This document shows, in pieces, positions 46,787-59,829 of a DNA stretch of 64,000 bases. The notes below the pieces were generated by a model. The model worked only from the letters and a program-made list of their open reading frames with translations, did not search any database and was not told the DNA's origin. The first letter of the stretch is position 1; every line of letters begins with the position of its first letter. The position numbers were made by a program, and so were the translations under genes. The stretch comes from Daphnia pulex (Eukaryota; Arthropoda; Branchiopoda; Diplostraca; Daphniidae): assembly GCF_021134715.1 (NCBI RefSeq), contig NC_060022.1, positions 1,617,001 through 1,681,000 of the forward strand. Direction: 5' to 3'.

Positions 46787-47614
46787 ATTAAGAATAGAGA
46801 TAAATTTGTCCTACCTTTAAACCTGGGAAATACGGTCTGGCATCAGCAAGTGCTCCATCCGTAGAAAAGTTGAATACACCAGGCAGGGTAGGAAAAAGGG
46901 AGTCCTCGTGAATACACCCACATTCACATAGATGTACACGAGGATATTTAAGGATAGGGGAAGAGGAAACACGTAACTCGATCGACATTGGATTCTCCAA
47001 TCAGGATTATGTTCGGTTTATCTAAATGAAAAATTAAAAATGTATTACGAAAAATATTTACAGAAACAACAAATGTGGAAAAGTTGAAAACGAGACAGTA
47101 GGTAAACTCTTATTTTAATAAATGTGATAATCAAAGGTTACCATTTAATGCACTGCATTTGTTCAAGTAATGCATCATTAAAATATCTAGCAGGTCACAG
47201 GATTAAAGTAACAAAAATCATTAGCTATCCTTGCAATGACACTGAAATTGTTGTGATTTCAGATCAATGCTAGCACAAGCAAAACTTGTATATCTTGTTG
47301 TTACGAAGATTGGCTCTGGCCTCAAATCTCCACAATGAAAATGATAGTGAAAACAAACTGTACTGCATCGACAGAGGGCTTACATGAAAGATGCTAGTCA
47401 GACACTAACATTTCACAAATGTGGAACAGATTTTAACTCTTCTTTACGATCCCATATTCCTATAATCATCCCATTTGTATTTTTGGTTTAATTTACCTGT
47501 TAAACAGCAAGGAGTGTGTATTGAGCGAAACTATAAAGGGACGTGACATCAGAGTTGACACGACGACCACATTTAAGTAATTTAATTTGTTGTGCTGTTT
47601 TCCGTGCAGCCACG
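46787..47614 (-). repeat. Dispersed repeat, copy 2 (inverted relative to copy 1)
   Basis: The reverse complement matches 20296-21115 along its length. On the minus strand one part (46788-46982) is an open frame starting MSIELRVSSSPILKYPRVHL; in copy 1 the same region begins MSVRITYLFFPFL and stops. If the unit once encoded something, copy 2 is the less damaged copy there. Family unknown. Confidence 0.75.
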
Positions 47615-48556
47615 GTACGTTTTCAAAAAAATGATCACTCAGTTTTCTTCAGAAGAATTATAGTTTTTCATGTTTTCGAAACTTTCGAGTTTCGAAACAT
47701 CGAAAGCAGCAGACGACACTAATATTCTAATTAGCCATTTTGTCATGATTTGTTTATAAGATATCGATAATCCGCCGTTATGGCGACCGTAGAACTCCAC
47801 CGACAAGAACTGGATGTAATGCTGCGCTGCCGTGCGTGCCGGCCGATTTGCGATTTCGAAAAAAGATTGTTTCATAAATAAACACAAAAAAAATTATAAT
47901 GAGTAAAAAAAATTAACTAGAACATAAAAAAATTCATAAATTAAAAAAGGACTAAAGATTCTCCTAACAACACACAAACAGGCTGAATTGAAAACTGCAA
48001 ATCATATCAGCCATACATTTTATTTTTTTAAGGCACTTGCCGAGAACCGTCTATTTATCTTACGGAATTTCTCATTCTTAAAATTGTTGATAGGTTATTT
48101 CAACCGTTTTGAGTTTTGACCGCTTCCGCTGCGTTGGAGCTTGGATCACTTTATTGTTGCTTAGCTCGTTCTTCCACACTATTGTTTCCACTGGTTAGGC
48201 ATTCTTCCACACATTCTGTCTATATCATTCTTCCCGCGGAATAGTGTCGTGTGTAGAAGTTGTTGCTTGTTGCTTTGCTTGTAGCCCTTGTGATGCCCTT
48301 CTAGAGTTGTAGGATTTGTAATGGACTTATTACTACTGTTCCAGGCAAAAGTTTAATTTTTTTTTTCACTTTTCTCCAGTGAATTCGTCTGAACCAATGT
48401 AGTGTTGTCTTTCTTTGTTGTTTTTAGTTGTGTTATATTTGGTTTTTTCATTTCAAAGTGTGTGTTTTATTTCTTGATCAACAGGTGGGTCCCTCCCAGT
48501 AGTTTTTGTTCATGAGCATTTTCATTTCCTCATTTTTGCAATCTTTTTTTGTAGAA
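47615..48556. other. Spacer and 5' UTR of the multi-finger zinc-finger gene
   Basis: No coding gene is supported. The T-rich end (48340-48556) probably contains a non-coding 5' exon; an acceptor TTTTTTTGTAG immediately precedes the ATG at 48557. Confidence 0.45.
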
Positions 48557-51236
48557 ATGGAACCCAGGAGAACTAGAAGCTCTCTTATTTCTCCATCTTT
48601 AAAACCTAGTAGAAATACGAGGATGGTCAAGTCTACACGTGTGCCTTCTCATGAGTTGGCCAAGCTGAAGGCCTCAAAACCAATGTTAGTTATCCCACAG
48701 CCTGTCTTAAGAATTCATGAATGCCTTGATGAAAATGTCAGAATGGCCCAAGTTGAGTCAAATGCCTATATTGCATTGGGAATCAAGGAGGAGCCTATCG
48801 ATGAAGAATATGATGCTGAAGGAAGACATTATGAAGATGCTAACTTTGCACCAGTGGAAAGCTTTGCTACCGAAGATTGTTACAATCAAGACAATGAGTA
48901 TGAAGAAACTGAAGGGATACGTACAACAAGAGCCTCAAAAAGAAAAAGGTTGGCAGGTTTGACAGAAAACACAGTCAACAAAGAAGATGACAACAACAAC
49001 AAAAACAAGACAACTAGTAAGAAAAGATCAACAAAGGAAAAGAAGGGTAAAGCAAACTACGTATTCCAACCTATTGTTTCGAATGTTCAATCACTTGCTG
49101 TACCTATCATCCCAGAAGTTGACAACTTTAATGCAATTGTTGTATCAGAACAATCTGCTGAAGTTGTTGAAGGAAATAACAATGTTGAAAAACAGTTCAT
49201 CACATTTTCCGAAAATGATGCACCGGAAAAACAGAAATCGCGAAGCCTTCGAGAATTGCCCATCGTCGTAAAGAAAAACTCAATCCTTTCTCTGTCATCA
49301 GATTCGGTCAACACTGAAAAAGATGTTGATATTCAGACTGAAAAATCCAATGTGCCTTCAAACGACTGTTCCTTCAATAATCCCATAAAAATTGTCGCCT
49401 TTCCTGCTTTACCCGAAGAAGCTGCTCATGTAACAGAAAGGGATTCATTTTTATCGCCGGCCATAGAAGATGAAGACGAGGAAGATCTAGAGGAGGAAGA
49501 AGAACTTGAAGAATCTTCTTCGTCTTCTTCCGAAGAAGAATCTGAAGCAGAAATTACTCGTAAGATTTTATTTATTTTGATTGCGCTAATATTTTAACAA
49601 TTAGTTAATTCTTCTAGCCAAACTGTGGGCCCTGAAGGAAGAAGAAAGACGTACTCTAACTTGCAGCGTCTGCCAAAAAAAGTGCTCCCGTACTTCAATA
49701 TTAACTGCCCACAAAAAGAAGCATTTTGATACCAACACTTATTTTTGTACGCACTGTAACAAAACTTTTAGTAGTGAGAGCAGCTACAAGCACCATATCG
49801 CTTATTCCGGATGTAAGTATTGATTCTCTCCCCATTAAGTGAATCGTTCAATATTGACTCTTTCTATTTTTGCTTCTTCATCCACAGTGGCTCCTTTTAA
49901 ATGCGATCAATGTCACAAAAGCTACTACACTGAACAGAAGGCCGAGACACATCGCGCCCAGTGTCAGGGTAAAAATACGGAGCGAAAGTTTCACTGCGAG
50001 GAATGTGGAAGATCTTACGTGATGCTCTGCAGCCTGAGAACGCACATCCGTGAACGTCACTCGGACTTTAAACCGGTCAAAAACTTGTGCTGTGAAGTAT
50101 GTGGAAAGCGATTCAGACACAAGAAGTATCTTGAGCTGCACATGTACAGCCATAGTTCCGAGAAAAAGGTATAATCTGGAAATTTTCTCTATTTTCTACG
50201 TTGCGTCATTACAATTCAAAACGTTTTACCATGTAATAGTTTGAATGCGACATCTGTCACCGGAAGTACAAGTCGAGCGATATCTTGCGTCATCATGTCC
50301 GCATGGTCCACAAGAATTTGCCGCGGGTGACCTGCGAAATTTGTCAGAAAGAGGTGAGTCGTGTTTCACTCAAAGCCCACATTAATCGACACCGAGAGAA
50401 GCAGGAAGAAGAAGAAGAAAGTGCTCGACATCTCTTGAGCCTTAGCATGACAGCCGACAGTAATGCACCTTCCTGTCGGGTGTGCACAAAGTATTTTGAG
50501 AGCGAAAAGCTGTTGGAAATGCACGCGTGTGAAGGCCGGGATGGAGGTTCATCATTTCCATGTCAGCATTGCAACGAATCGTTCACTTCAGCTACCGAAT
50601 TGGTCGGTCACAGCTGCGATGGCCTGGATAATTCAAAGTCGAGAAATACTGCTAAAATCTACAAATGCATATTTTGTAATCGAGAATACGGCTGCCATAC
50701 GGTAATTGAATTATTAAGTTCTTCGGTGCAATCGATTTTTTTTTTCTTCATGAATTTCATTGGAAATTATAGCCTTGGCTGTATCACGTGCGGCACCACA
50801 CGAACGACAAACCTTATCCTTGCCCGGAATGCGATAAATCCTTTCGTCTGAAACAAGGATTGAAGGTACGACGAAGGATTTCGAAGCCATTCCAGGTTTT
50901 TCATCTTCTTATATTTACTTTGGTTTAATATCTGTAGGTTCACATGAGGAACCATACGGGCGAGAAGCCCTTCAAATGCGACCAATGCCCTGCTGCGTTC
51001 AAACAGAAACCATTCCTGCTGGACCACATGAATACCCGTAAGAAAACGAAAGTCTTTGGATTTTGTAATGATTGTTTCACTGTGATTTTTTGTACCCAGA
51101 CACCGGTAACAAACCGTATCAATGCCAAAAGTGCCTTGCACGCTTCTCCGTACGCTCGGCTTTGTCGACGCACAAACGGATCCATCGTCGAGAGTTGAAG
51201 CGCAATTCCGAACTTGAAGCGGCTTCTTCATCCTAA
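48557..51236 (+). CDS. Multi-C2H2 zinc-finger protein, 756 residues
   Basis: Exons: 48557-49559, 49618-49812, 49888-50168, 50240-50701, 50773-50865, 50938-51037, 51100-51236; phases continuous. The N-terminal third is unstructured, with a SUMO-consensus-like GIKEEPIDEE (about 75-84), a basic Lys-rich stretch (RASKRKRLAG and KKRSTKEKKGKA) and an acidic/Ser tract (DEDEEDLEEEEELEESSSSS). About 13 C2H2 or C2HC fingers follow, for example CSVCQKK, CTHCNKTF, CEECGRSY, CEVCGKRF, CDICHRKY, CPECDKSF and CDQCPAAF, with a HTGEKPF linker near the end. It is probably a nuclear transcription regulator; the specific family is not recognised. The last finger is CQKCLARF...HKRIH. Confidence 0.88.
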
Positions 51237-51517
51237 ATTTCCACGAGATCACTCAGACAAATCCACCATTCCTACATTGTCTATCTACAATTCTACATGC
51301 ATTTAACAATGGGACCATTTCTCTTCCATTACTCTTGAGATTTTGAAACGCCTTAGAATGAGTTAAGTAATACTTTTTCTTATTTTCTCAGTATAAGAAG
51401 TGCCTTTTTGTCGAATTTACCTCTTGGTAGCTCGCTTTAACTGAACTTCCCACCACTCGCACCAATTTAGCGATATTTCCTTTTCTATTACACACAACCC
51501 TGACCTTTTTTTAGAAA

Positions 51518-51523
51518 AATAAA
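51518..51523 (+). terminator. Poly(A) signal of the multi-finger gene
   Basis: AATAAA about 280 nt after the stop of the zinc-finger gene on the plus strand. Confidence 0.5.
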
Positions 51524-51566
51524 TAGACGCACGTTGTTACATTTTGTTTGGGATAGTTTGAATGCG

Positions 51567-51572
51567 TTTATT
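51567..51572 (-). terminator. KAZN: Poly(A) signal of kazrin
   Basis: AATAAA on the minus strand about 360 nt after the kazrin stop codon at 51929. Confidence 0.5.
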
Positions 51573-51928
51573 CATATATATAATTTGTATAAACCGAGCA
51601 ATCGCCCGCGTGCTGACTAATTCATGACGCGCCGAATAACTGTATTATGCACAAAATTCACACTCACGAAGAAGAGAATTTGAACTAACAATGTACACAT
51701 GACCATTTTTCATCACAACAATCACCGATCCGATGTGTCCACGATATATGATAAGAAGAAGTTTCTTATTAAATAACAAAACAACTGAGAAACAAGATTT
51801 GGGTAAACATGACGTGAGAGACAAGAAAGGTACTGTGGGAAATGCTGTGCTAACAAACACTAAATTTTTTGTAACAAACGGCAAAGTGATTTGCCGCCAG
51901 GAATAATATTATTATTATTAGAAATTAA

Positions 51929-54900
51929 CTATACTCTAGTCACTGTAATTTTCTCGATATCACTGCTAGATTTGACGCGCCGGTGGTTGTCCGCCTGCGA
52001 ATTTTTGAGCGTCCAGTCTCTGGCGTCGGAATAAATAGAAGAGGAGCTGGCCGATGCTGGTGCTCCAGCAGTGTCTGAGCTGTTGGCAATCAAGGCGTCA
52101 CGATCGTCCGATGTTGCAATGCTCCCATTTCCTGAAACTGCTGTCGCAGCAGCAGCCGCAGCTGCAGCTCGGTCTTGCTTAATCTTTCGACCGAACGCCC
52201 TGCTCAATGATGCCTATAAAAGTCGAAGAAACAACGAGCGTGAGTTCCAAAGTTTAAAGACAGATAAGACAATATTCGTGACTTCTCTTACGTGAAAGCT
52301 CGCTCTAACGTTGGATTTGATGCCAAGCATGCTGCCGTTATTCTCCGCAGATCGGCCATAAATATCTTCCTGATTGGGTCCACTTGACACCAATCCCGTT
52401 GTAAAAGAGCGCGACAAATTTCGACCTAAACTGGCATTACCGTCCATTTTTTCCACTCGTTTCCGTTCGCTTCGAGCTTGTCGACTGCGTTGCTCGTACC
52501 TCGCTCTACACATAAATCATCATAACATTTTTATGACCCGCAGCACAAAAAAAAAAAGAGGGAAAAAACTAAAACGTGAATTTGGCACTAGAATTATACC
52601 GTGTTATTTGGACGAGCGATTCCAACTCGGTAGCTAAATGGCGACGTATAATGTTCTTTGACGTAGGAATGCCCATGGCGGTCGCCATGACGTCCGCATT
52701 AAACGTAGGATCCAGGATTACTAAAGCGCCATGAATACCGCTCTCTTTTCATTCAAATAAATCAGGTGTTCAGACAGCGGAACATAGGGCAATAAACATA
52801 TGCGTTACATACCTCTAAGGTTGTCGGCGTATTCAGCCAAGTCGATGCCCCGTGCCCAGCTGATAAAACGTTGGTTGGTCCACACCAGAGGATCACAGTC
52901 AATCACATCACACTGTCTTCGTCTTTCGTTGATTGCCTGCCGGTCGTATTTGATCATACGAAGGAAAGTAATGCCTTGCACGATAGATGTTTGATGAGCT
53001 TTGCGGGTCACACCCAAATGCTTCTCCAATTCACGTTTGGTCAAATTGTCTAGTAGTCGGGCGTCCATTAGACAGGTGTGAAAGGCGTCAGCGTACTGCG
53101 TATATGCGGATAATAGTACTTTATTAATGACGTCATTAATCTTTCGAGCACACGTGAATGAACATTGTATACCTGAGTGAGTCCGATGTCGGTGAGCCAT
53201 TCATTGGCGACCCACGAATTCCCGAGAGTTGACAAGAGCGGATAACGAACTGGTTGGCCAGGCCGCCGTTCTTCAATGGCCAGTCGGACTTTTTTGCGGT
53301 GCATGGCGTGATTGAGTCCTAATCCGGCTTCAATTTCAGTGTCCGATAGCTCAAGTAAAACTCTGCCACTCTTGATGTTTTCGGCACATGCGGGCAGATA
53401 ACGGGCCATGCCCATGCCGAATTCTAACCAGGCCAAGACATGTCCAGCTTTCCAACGTTCGACAGCCCAGCTCTGGGCTTCGTCCCAGAATCGAAACCGG
53501 TCGGCCACCGTCTCCTCAGTCAATGGCGTGGTGCATAATGAACTGCGTGGGGACCAACTTCGCCTTGAATCCCGTTCCGACCGAGGTGGACCTTGTTTTT
53601 TCAATCAAAAACCACACGTCAATCAAAGTTTGTTATTCGGTTTCAGCAATCGAGGACACAACGCCGATTCCGTTGTCCCGAATCTTTTAATTTTTTCTAA
53701 TGAAAAGAATGCGGGTGTTTTGTTATTCGTTTCAACTGTTTCAAGGATCACGAGATATTTAAGCGAGGATGTCTAGATATGAGAATAAAAGAGAAATATC
53801 ATCCTGGCAGCACACTAAATAGGAGCGGCAACCAAACAGCTGTGCCGCATCGAGTTTTCTTCTGTAACTGAAACTCTTTATGGCTGAAAATGTAACCCAG
53901 AAGAGTTTAACCGGCGTGTTGGAACTTGATTCGCTCCTACCATTTAAAAACAAAAAAGGAGAATATACACTTTTCGACCTAAATGAACTTCCTGCCACAC
54001 GAAGGCACTTGTCCATCACGACTAGTGGTGGTAGTCTGTGCTTTTAGCAGCTAGGTTCAAATCGTGAATTCAAATGTCAAAAACCCCTAAAAAGGGGTGT
54101 CGACGGGACTACTGGCGCGCGTGTTTCAAGACCAAACGCCCAACAAGTACACCCTCCACACAATTGGTTGGTTGAGAGAAAAAATCACGCAACATCTGCC
54201 AAGCGAGAAACGAGCACGTGATTCGACATAGGAACGACATGCACTGTCATAATCACGCAACGGATATAATAATGAACCCGCCAACTAAATTGGACGCGGA
54301 ATTTAAAATAAAATATATACATCTTCCTTATAAAAATGTAAGTATCGCCATAAATTATGTTCTTACCTTCGTAGATGGAGAGATCGAGGGTTTTGCGTTG
54401 CTTGCTGGCTCGGGAAAAGACACGTGAAATGCTGCCCCAAGGTCCACCGTTGCGCGATATCGATTTGTTTAAAGTCAATTTGTTCATGGTTTTGCTACCG
54501 AAACTGGCCAAACTCAGCTGATCCGTCGACCTTATTTGTTTTGGTCATAAAAGATCAAGGCGGAGAGAAAGAGAGAGAGAAAAGTTTTTGAATAGACAAA
54601 CTTTTTGGGAGTCAAAGTAGAAAGAAACTCGAGCACATACTTCCATCCGGAATCAGATGCCAGGGACTGGCATGTCAGCTCATCGAGTTTCCTAACGTCA
54701 CCGGAATCCACCGTGGCCGCCGACACTGTGAGGATGTACAAACAAAACGAGTTAAAAATAAAAGATTTCAATTTGTGAAAGAGACCGGGTAAAAATGAAT
54801 AATCTGTAAAACAAACCGACGGCCATTCAAAATATGTTTGGAAAAATTGTATATAAAGACTTACGCAGACTACCGGGCACGATCGAACTCATAGAAAGAG

Positions 54901-57900
54901 AATCAACATCAGCCATCAGTTGATCGACTAAAGCTGCTGCTATTGCTGCGCCTTTGCACAATAACAAAACATAACGAGTCAAATGAAAAATTTGGGACAA
55001 ACTGTGCTCAAATTTGAACAAGTCCGGGTGTGTCCTTGTCGGGCGTTTAAAGATAAAAGCTACTAGCATGCAGTAACTACACTCTACGCGTCAATTATGC
55101 GTCCCGTCGTCCGTGTGTAAAAGCAGCTGTTGACAATTCGATCTTTATCGCATTAAATTACAGTCCGGCTCTATCAACAGCAGAAATTGCCATCCAACGC
55201 CAATCTAGATTTGAATTACTCTTTTTTAATAATTTGAAAATGATTGACGCCCTTATACTATAACAATGAAGCGCCGCCCTCGACATCGGACCATCGATCG
55301 CGATGATTGGACACTTAAAGCGCCAAAGTGTCACTAAATTGACATTGTGAGTGGGCCAGCACTGCCACACATAGAAATGTAGGACAAAGCATTCTTGATG
55401 ATGACCTCGAGCTGCTACAACCCGCTCTTATACTGATGGCCATACCGTCATGATTACTGGGTGCGGTTATCGACGACCCGGCGGCCGCCGTCGTCGTAGC
55501 TTCACGCTGGCTCTCGTTGCTGCTGCTGTGATCGATCCGCGAATAAAGAGGCTCGTCGCAAGCATCTGACACGACGGCAGCGCTGTCCATGGAACTGATG
55601 CTCGATCTCTTGTGTCTCGCCGTCGTTGCTAGGGACGGACGTTGTTGTTGCTGCTGCTGGCCGCTATTAGCCACGGTCGACATGGCTATCGTCGGTGAAA
55701 TCCGTTGGCCGGCCATCTGCTGTCGGCTCAATTGCTGTCGGATCTGGCGATTACGTTGCAAAGAGATAAATTAGATTTTAAGACGTCTTGGGGCGCGTCA
55801 TTGAGAAGCCTTTGGTACGTGTGAAAGGCTCAAATGCCCAGGCGACTTTTTTTCTTTTTTACCTGGGCCAGTTCTTCTTGAAGTTGGTCGATTTTGGCGT
55901 CGCGGGCAGTCAATTGAGTTGTCACGGCGAGACAACGTTCGGCTTCGTCTCTTGCGTGCCGCAATATCGTCCATTTCTCCCGTTCCGCCTCGTTGCGTTC
56001 CTGTATTAATTGACGCAGGGCCGACTCGCTCTCCCGCATCCGCTGCAAACAACGAATCATCATTTTATTACGTCTTTCTCTACCAGGCTTTACGTTATAA
56101 ATCACGGAGAAGGGTTTAATCATCCCGCAGTAAAAAAACAGACTACCGCAAACGCTTAAATTGAATTAAAAGGAATCATTTAAAAACAAAAATATTAAAA
56201 AAAAAAACATAAAAAATAAAAATAGACGGCCAATTTCGAATATTGCATACAAAGAAACCCCGCAGGAAGAAGAAGACTATTGTACATTTGCAAAGTATTG
56301 ATCTGTTTGCTGGTGTGGAAGTTGATGGCGAAACCGAGCCCCAAATTCAATGGCAGATTATTATCCAAGTGGTAATCAAGGACTGGGGGTCTCTTTATTC
56401 TCTCATCTCTTTATGTCTGTCGTTCTCTCTCTTCCTTGTTCCATCTTGGAAATGACGGACGAGAAACGAGTCAGCAGCTCCGAGCTTTTACTGTGTCTTT
56501 TATGCTATCGATCGTCGCCGTTGTTGAAGAGTTTTCATCCTTTCTGTCGTTCTTCAAATGTTGAGAGCTTTCTTTCGTTTTATTCAAGTCGAGCTATTGG
56601 ATTTTGGAGAGCTCTTCCCTGTACACATCTGCCTCACCAATCTAGATGCTGTTCTCACTCACGACGACGACGTCTATCGCCAATGAAGTGCGTGTAGACT
56701 CGATACCGTACATATCTAGGGGGTGATTTCTATTTGACGATCGCAAAATTGTGTTACAGTGATCCATTTTCAGCCTGTTACAGATATGGGAACTATGATG
56801 AAAAGATTGGATTTCTATTGCCTATTGAAACGGGCTCGAATCACGAATCATATTCTATTGATTATTTCAAGTGCAATTGCATACTGATGGATGAATGATG
56901 CACGAGAAAAACGGTTATCTTTCTTTGACTTTCTTGGAATTTACCAGAGCATTGAATATTGAAACGAGCTGGGAGGAAATCTCAAGAAAAGCGAAGAAGA
57001 ATTAATTAATTCCAAGAAGACGGAATTCAAAACATTATGGAATATAGTAAAGGTGATCATCAAGAGAGCTCCTAGATTACGCGCACAGGTGCTCTCAAGT
57101 ACTGTGTGTGTAGCCCTGGCGTTACACGCTTCAATTAACAAGTTCCAGGGGGGTTATGTGAAGCTCGCCGGGCGTGAGTTGAAAAAAAAAAGAGTATAGA
57201 GTAGATAGATTGTAGTACCGGAGAGAGCTATAGACCTCCCGACCGCATTTCCCCACCGGAAAAATGAGCCAACCCAGAGAGCACCGTCGACTATACATAT
57301 ACTGTGGGATTAAATAATACAGTGGCAAAAAGAAACAGGGTTACAATCTTCCCCCAACACTCCTTCCGGGAAATCACGACAATTTAATGATGAGAGAAAC
57401 ACAAAAAGCCTGAAGAAATGAACCTCCTGGCTTTTTGACCTCTTCTCGCCGTTATTCCGGCACCAGTACCTCCCACCTACTTTGGCATCGATAGTATAGA
57501 TATTACACAGCACTCACCTTCTCATAAGCACGGATGAACTCCCTCAACTCTTTTTCTTTGTCTTCTAGCGTGGCGTAGAGCTGCTTCATTTGATTCAGCA
57601 CGTCGAATTTCTCGGCTTTCAATCGTTTCCGGTCCGCCTTCAGAGCTGAAACAAACAAAAACAATAAACATTTGAAACGAATTTTTAACAAGAAAAACAA
57701 TTTCCTTTTTTTCTGCTTATGAAGAAAATTTAAATTTAGAAACAAGAAAAACACTGTGGATAGATAAGAGCAGTGGTGCCGGCGTAGAGGTTCCCAACTG
57801 TCTTACATTATCGATCCGCATGAGTTTGCGCAGCGCGTTTCAAGCTTCAACAAACAAACCGCTATGGTGAACAACATTAGAACTTTGTCACGTGGCTGAT

Positions 57901-58537
57901 TGTTTGCATCTGGTCACTGCCAACCGTCTCTATACACAGCCCCCAGCCAGAATAATAATGCACACACACTAGATACTATACTCTACGTCTGACCGCACTT
58001 TAGTTAGATACCATCGCCAAGCTGACTTTTTTTTTTTACCAAAAGATCAAGGCGGATGAAAGAAGCCTTTTGTTAATGCACTTTTCTTCATCCAGCCGAA
58101 ACTATGCCATCGCTATGTCTCCATCTTTTGTCAAAGAAAAGCTGTGCGACTTTTCAATGGATTTCCGATGACAAGAAATTTGGAGAATGGCGAGTTTCCA
58201 AATTCACGTTCATCATATACACGGGCACAAAAGATGTGGCGTTTTTTTTGAAATCATCAAACGTAGTCACGTTCAATGACTTGCAATCATTTCAACGATC
58301 GTCATGTGATTTGTCGAGCGGAAAACGTTGGATTAAAAAATAAGTTTTTTTTTTTTTTCAAAAATGATTTAACAGACCTGAAAGAGCTTCGCGTGCATGT
58401 TTCAATTCCGTTTCTAGATTTTTGATATGTTGTTGGGTCGCCTTGACATCGTCCGTGGCTTCGCCCGACGTTCCATTGAATTTCTCTCCATTGGTTTTCG
58501 GAGTCGTCCGGCCACCGTCTCCGTTGATGGTCGACAT
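51929..58537 (-). CDS. KAZN: Kazrin (coiled-coil and triple SAM-domain protein)
   Basis: Minus-strand coding exons: 58378-58537, 57518-57645, 55863-56042, 55446-55743, 54865-54951, 54641-54725, 54367-54530, 53173-53591, 52813-53095, 52600-52744, 52292-52505, 51929-52213; 815 residues. An N-terminal coiled coil (HIKNLETELKHAREALS, KQLYATLEDKEKELREFIRA) leads to a Gln/Ser-rich linker. Then comes the kazrin signature GPWGSISRVFSRASKQRKTL. Three SAM domains follow: WKAGHVLAWLEFGMGMARYL..., WVANEWLTDIGLTQYADAFH... and VWTNQRFISWARGIDLAEYA.... Liprin-alpha has similar SAM repeats, but the GSISRVF motif and exon plan fit kazrin. Kazrins act at cell junctions, the cytoskeleton and in endosomal traffic. 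The C-terminus is Ala/Ser-rich. Confidence 0.9.
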
Positions 58538-59362
58538 GTCAAATCTGGTTGTAGAGAAACACACAAAAATATGGAAAAATCAACCAAAAGTCACGACTTG
58601 ATCGAATTTCCACCACTTGATTGACACAATCTCACATTACGACATGTGTGTTAGTCACTTAAATATTCCATTTGGGGGTGGGGAGAAAAGAATAGGCGGC
58701 TAAGCTAAAAAAGATCACTGCTAACTGACTATACACACATCTTCGGATGGGATTTTTCCCGGCTTGTTATTCCCTTTCTAGGTCATGTTACAATGCTTTT
58801 GGTTATTCGTATTCACCACACAGTCCTTGGACGACGACTAGCTGACCGAAATTGGAGATTACAGTGGGGGTAAGACACATAACGTCTGGCAAAGTTTGTA
58901 AGCATCACGCGGGAAATCTCGAGATCAATACCCCAAGTTACACAATACCACCTGCACTTATTTTTTCCTTTCCCCCCTATTGACCACTCCACCTTTAACA
59001 CACACAAAAGGTGCGCGGGGATCGAGGCCGTTTTCGAATGATGGCCTGCGGCTAATCAATAGGTAAGAAAAAAGGAGGGCATTTCCTTAAGGGGGTGGAT
59101 GTGGGGTGGAGAGGGAAAAAAAAGTGAAGGTTAGGTCTGATAACGCACCTTTAAAAGTTTTTTAAGTTATTATCTCCACGACGAGGAGGGGAAAGGAATT
59201 TAATATATAACGAAATAAGGAAAAACAAAAAGTAAAAACGCATGGAGATTCTCTTTCAAAACGTAATACTGGCGGTCAGCTTTTGTGCCTTATCGGTCAA
59301 CTGTGAGATGCTGAGGCATAATAACATTCCTTAAAAGATTTCCATTGGATATAAGTTACCTG

Positions 59363-59500
59363 TAGATTTTGTGTGGAGCCGTGAAGAATCAACCGCCGAA
59401 GGCTTCCAACTGATTATTTTCTCTCTCTCTCACCACAGAAGAACACAGAAAAACTTTGATTCTTCGTGCAGTATCTTCACCAACTGCATCGAAGCGGATA
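59363..59500 (-). other. KAZN: Probable non-coding 5' exon of kazrin
   Basis: On the minus strand a donor CTACAG|GTAACT at about 59363 ends a CT-rich exon, and the acceptor ACAACCAG lies just upstream of the kazrin ATG exon. The outer boundary is a guess. Confidence 0.35.
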
Positions 59501-59816
59501 TCACCATGTAAAAACCAAGCAGATGATTATTCACGTGACACAATCCGAGCGGAATATATAAATCACTCACTCACGAGGGAAAAACTCAAAGAAAAAACCG
59601 AAACAAATGGCTCACGTAATTTAAGTATATAAAAGATGAATAAATAAAAGACAACTAAAAAAAAATAACGAGGGAGGGAAAGAAAAACGACGGCACACAC
59701 AGGAACGAACACACACACCAACACAAGAGCCAACAACAAACCGGTACCGAGTCTACCGACTTCTATCGTCTACTGCTGGTTTTACCCCCCTCGACACAGG
59801 GTGGCCCCATACTCAC

Positions 59817-59829
59817 GTTCGGACGACAT
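59817..59829 (-). other. KAZN: Possible alternative first coding exon of kazrin
   Basis: ATGTCGTCCGAAC is followed by a consensus donor GTGAGTAT. It ends in phase 1, the phase needed to join kazrin exon 2 at 57645, giving MSSEPLKADRKRLKAEK. It would skip the main first coding exon. Only phase and donor support it. Confidence 0.35.

Larger units (their letters stand above)
51237..51928. other. Convergent 3' UTRs of the zinc-finger gene and kazrin
   Basis: Poly(A) signals face each other: AATAAA at 51518-51523 (+) for the zinc-finger gene and AATAAA on the minus strand at 51567-51572 for kazrin. No coding gene in between. Confidence 0.55.

Noticed and set aside
53173-53591. Initial reading of the SAM domains as liprin-alpha
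   Set aside because: The upstream GSISRVFSRASKQRKTL motif and the coiled-coil pattern fit kazrin better.
54014-54075. B-box-like GGTTCAAATC with possible tRNA shape
   Set aside because: The T-arm and acceptor do not pair properly, and it lies in a kazrin intron; not a tRNA.
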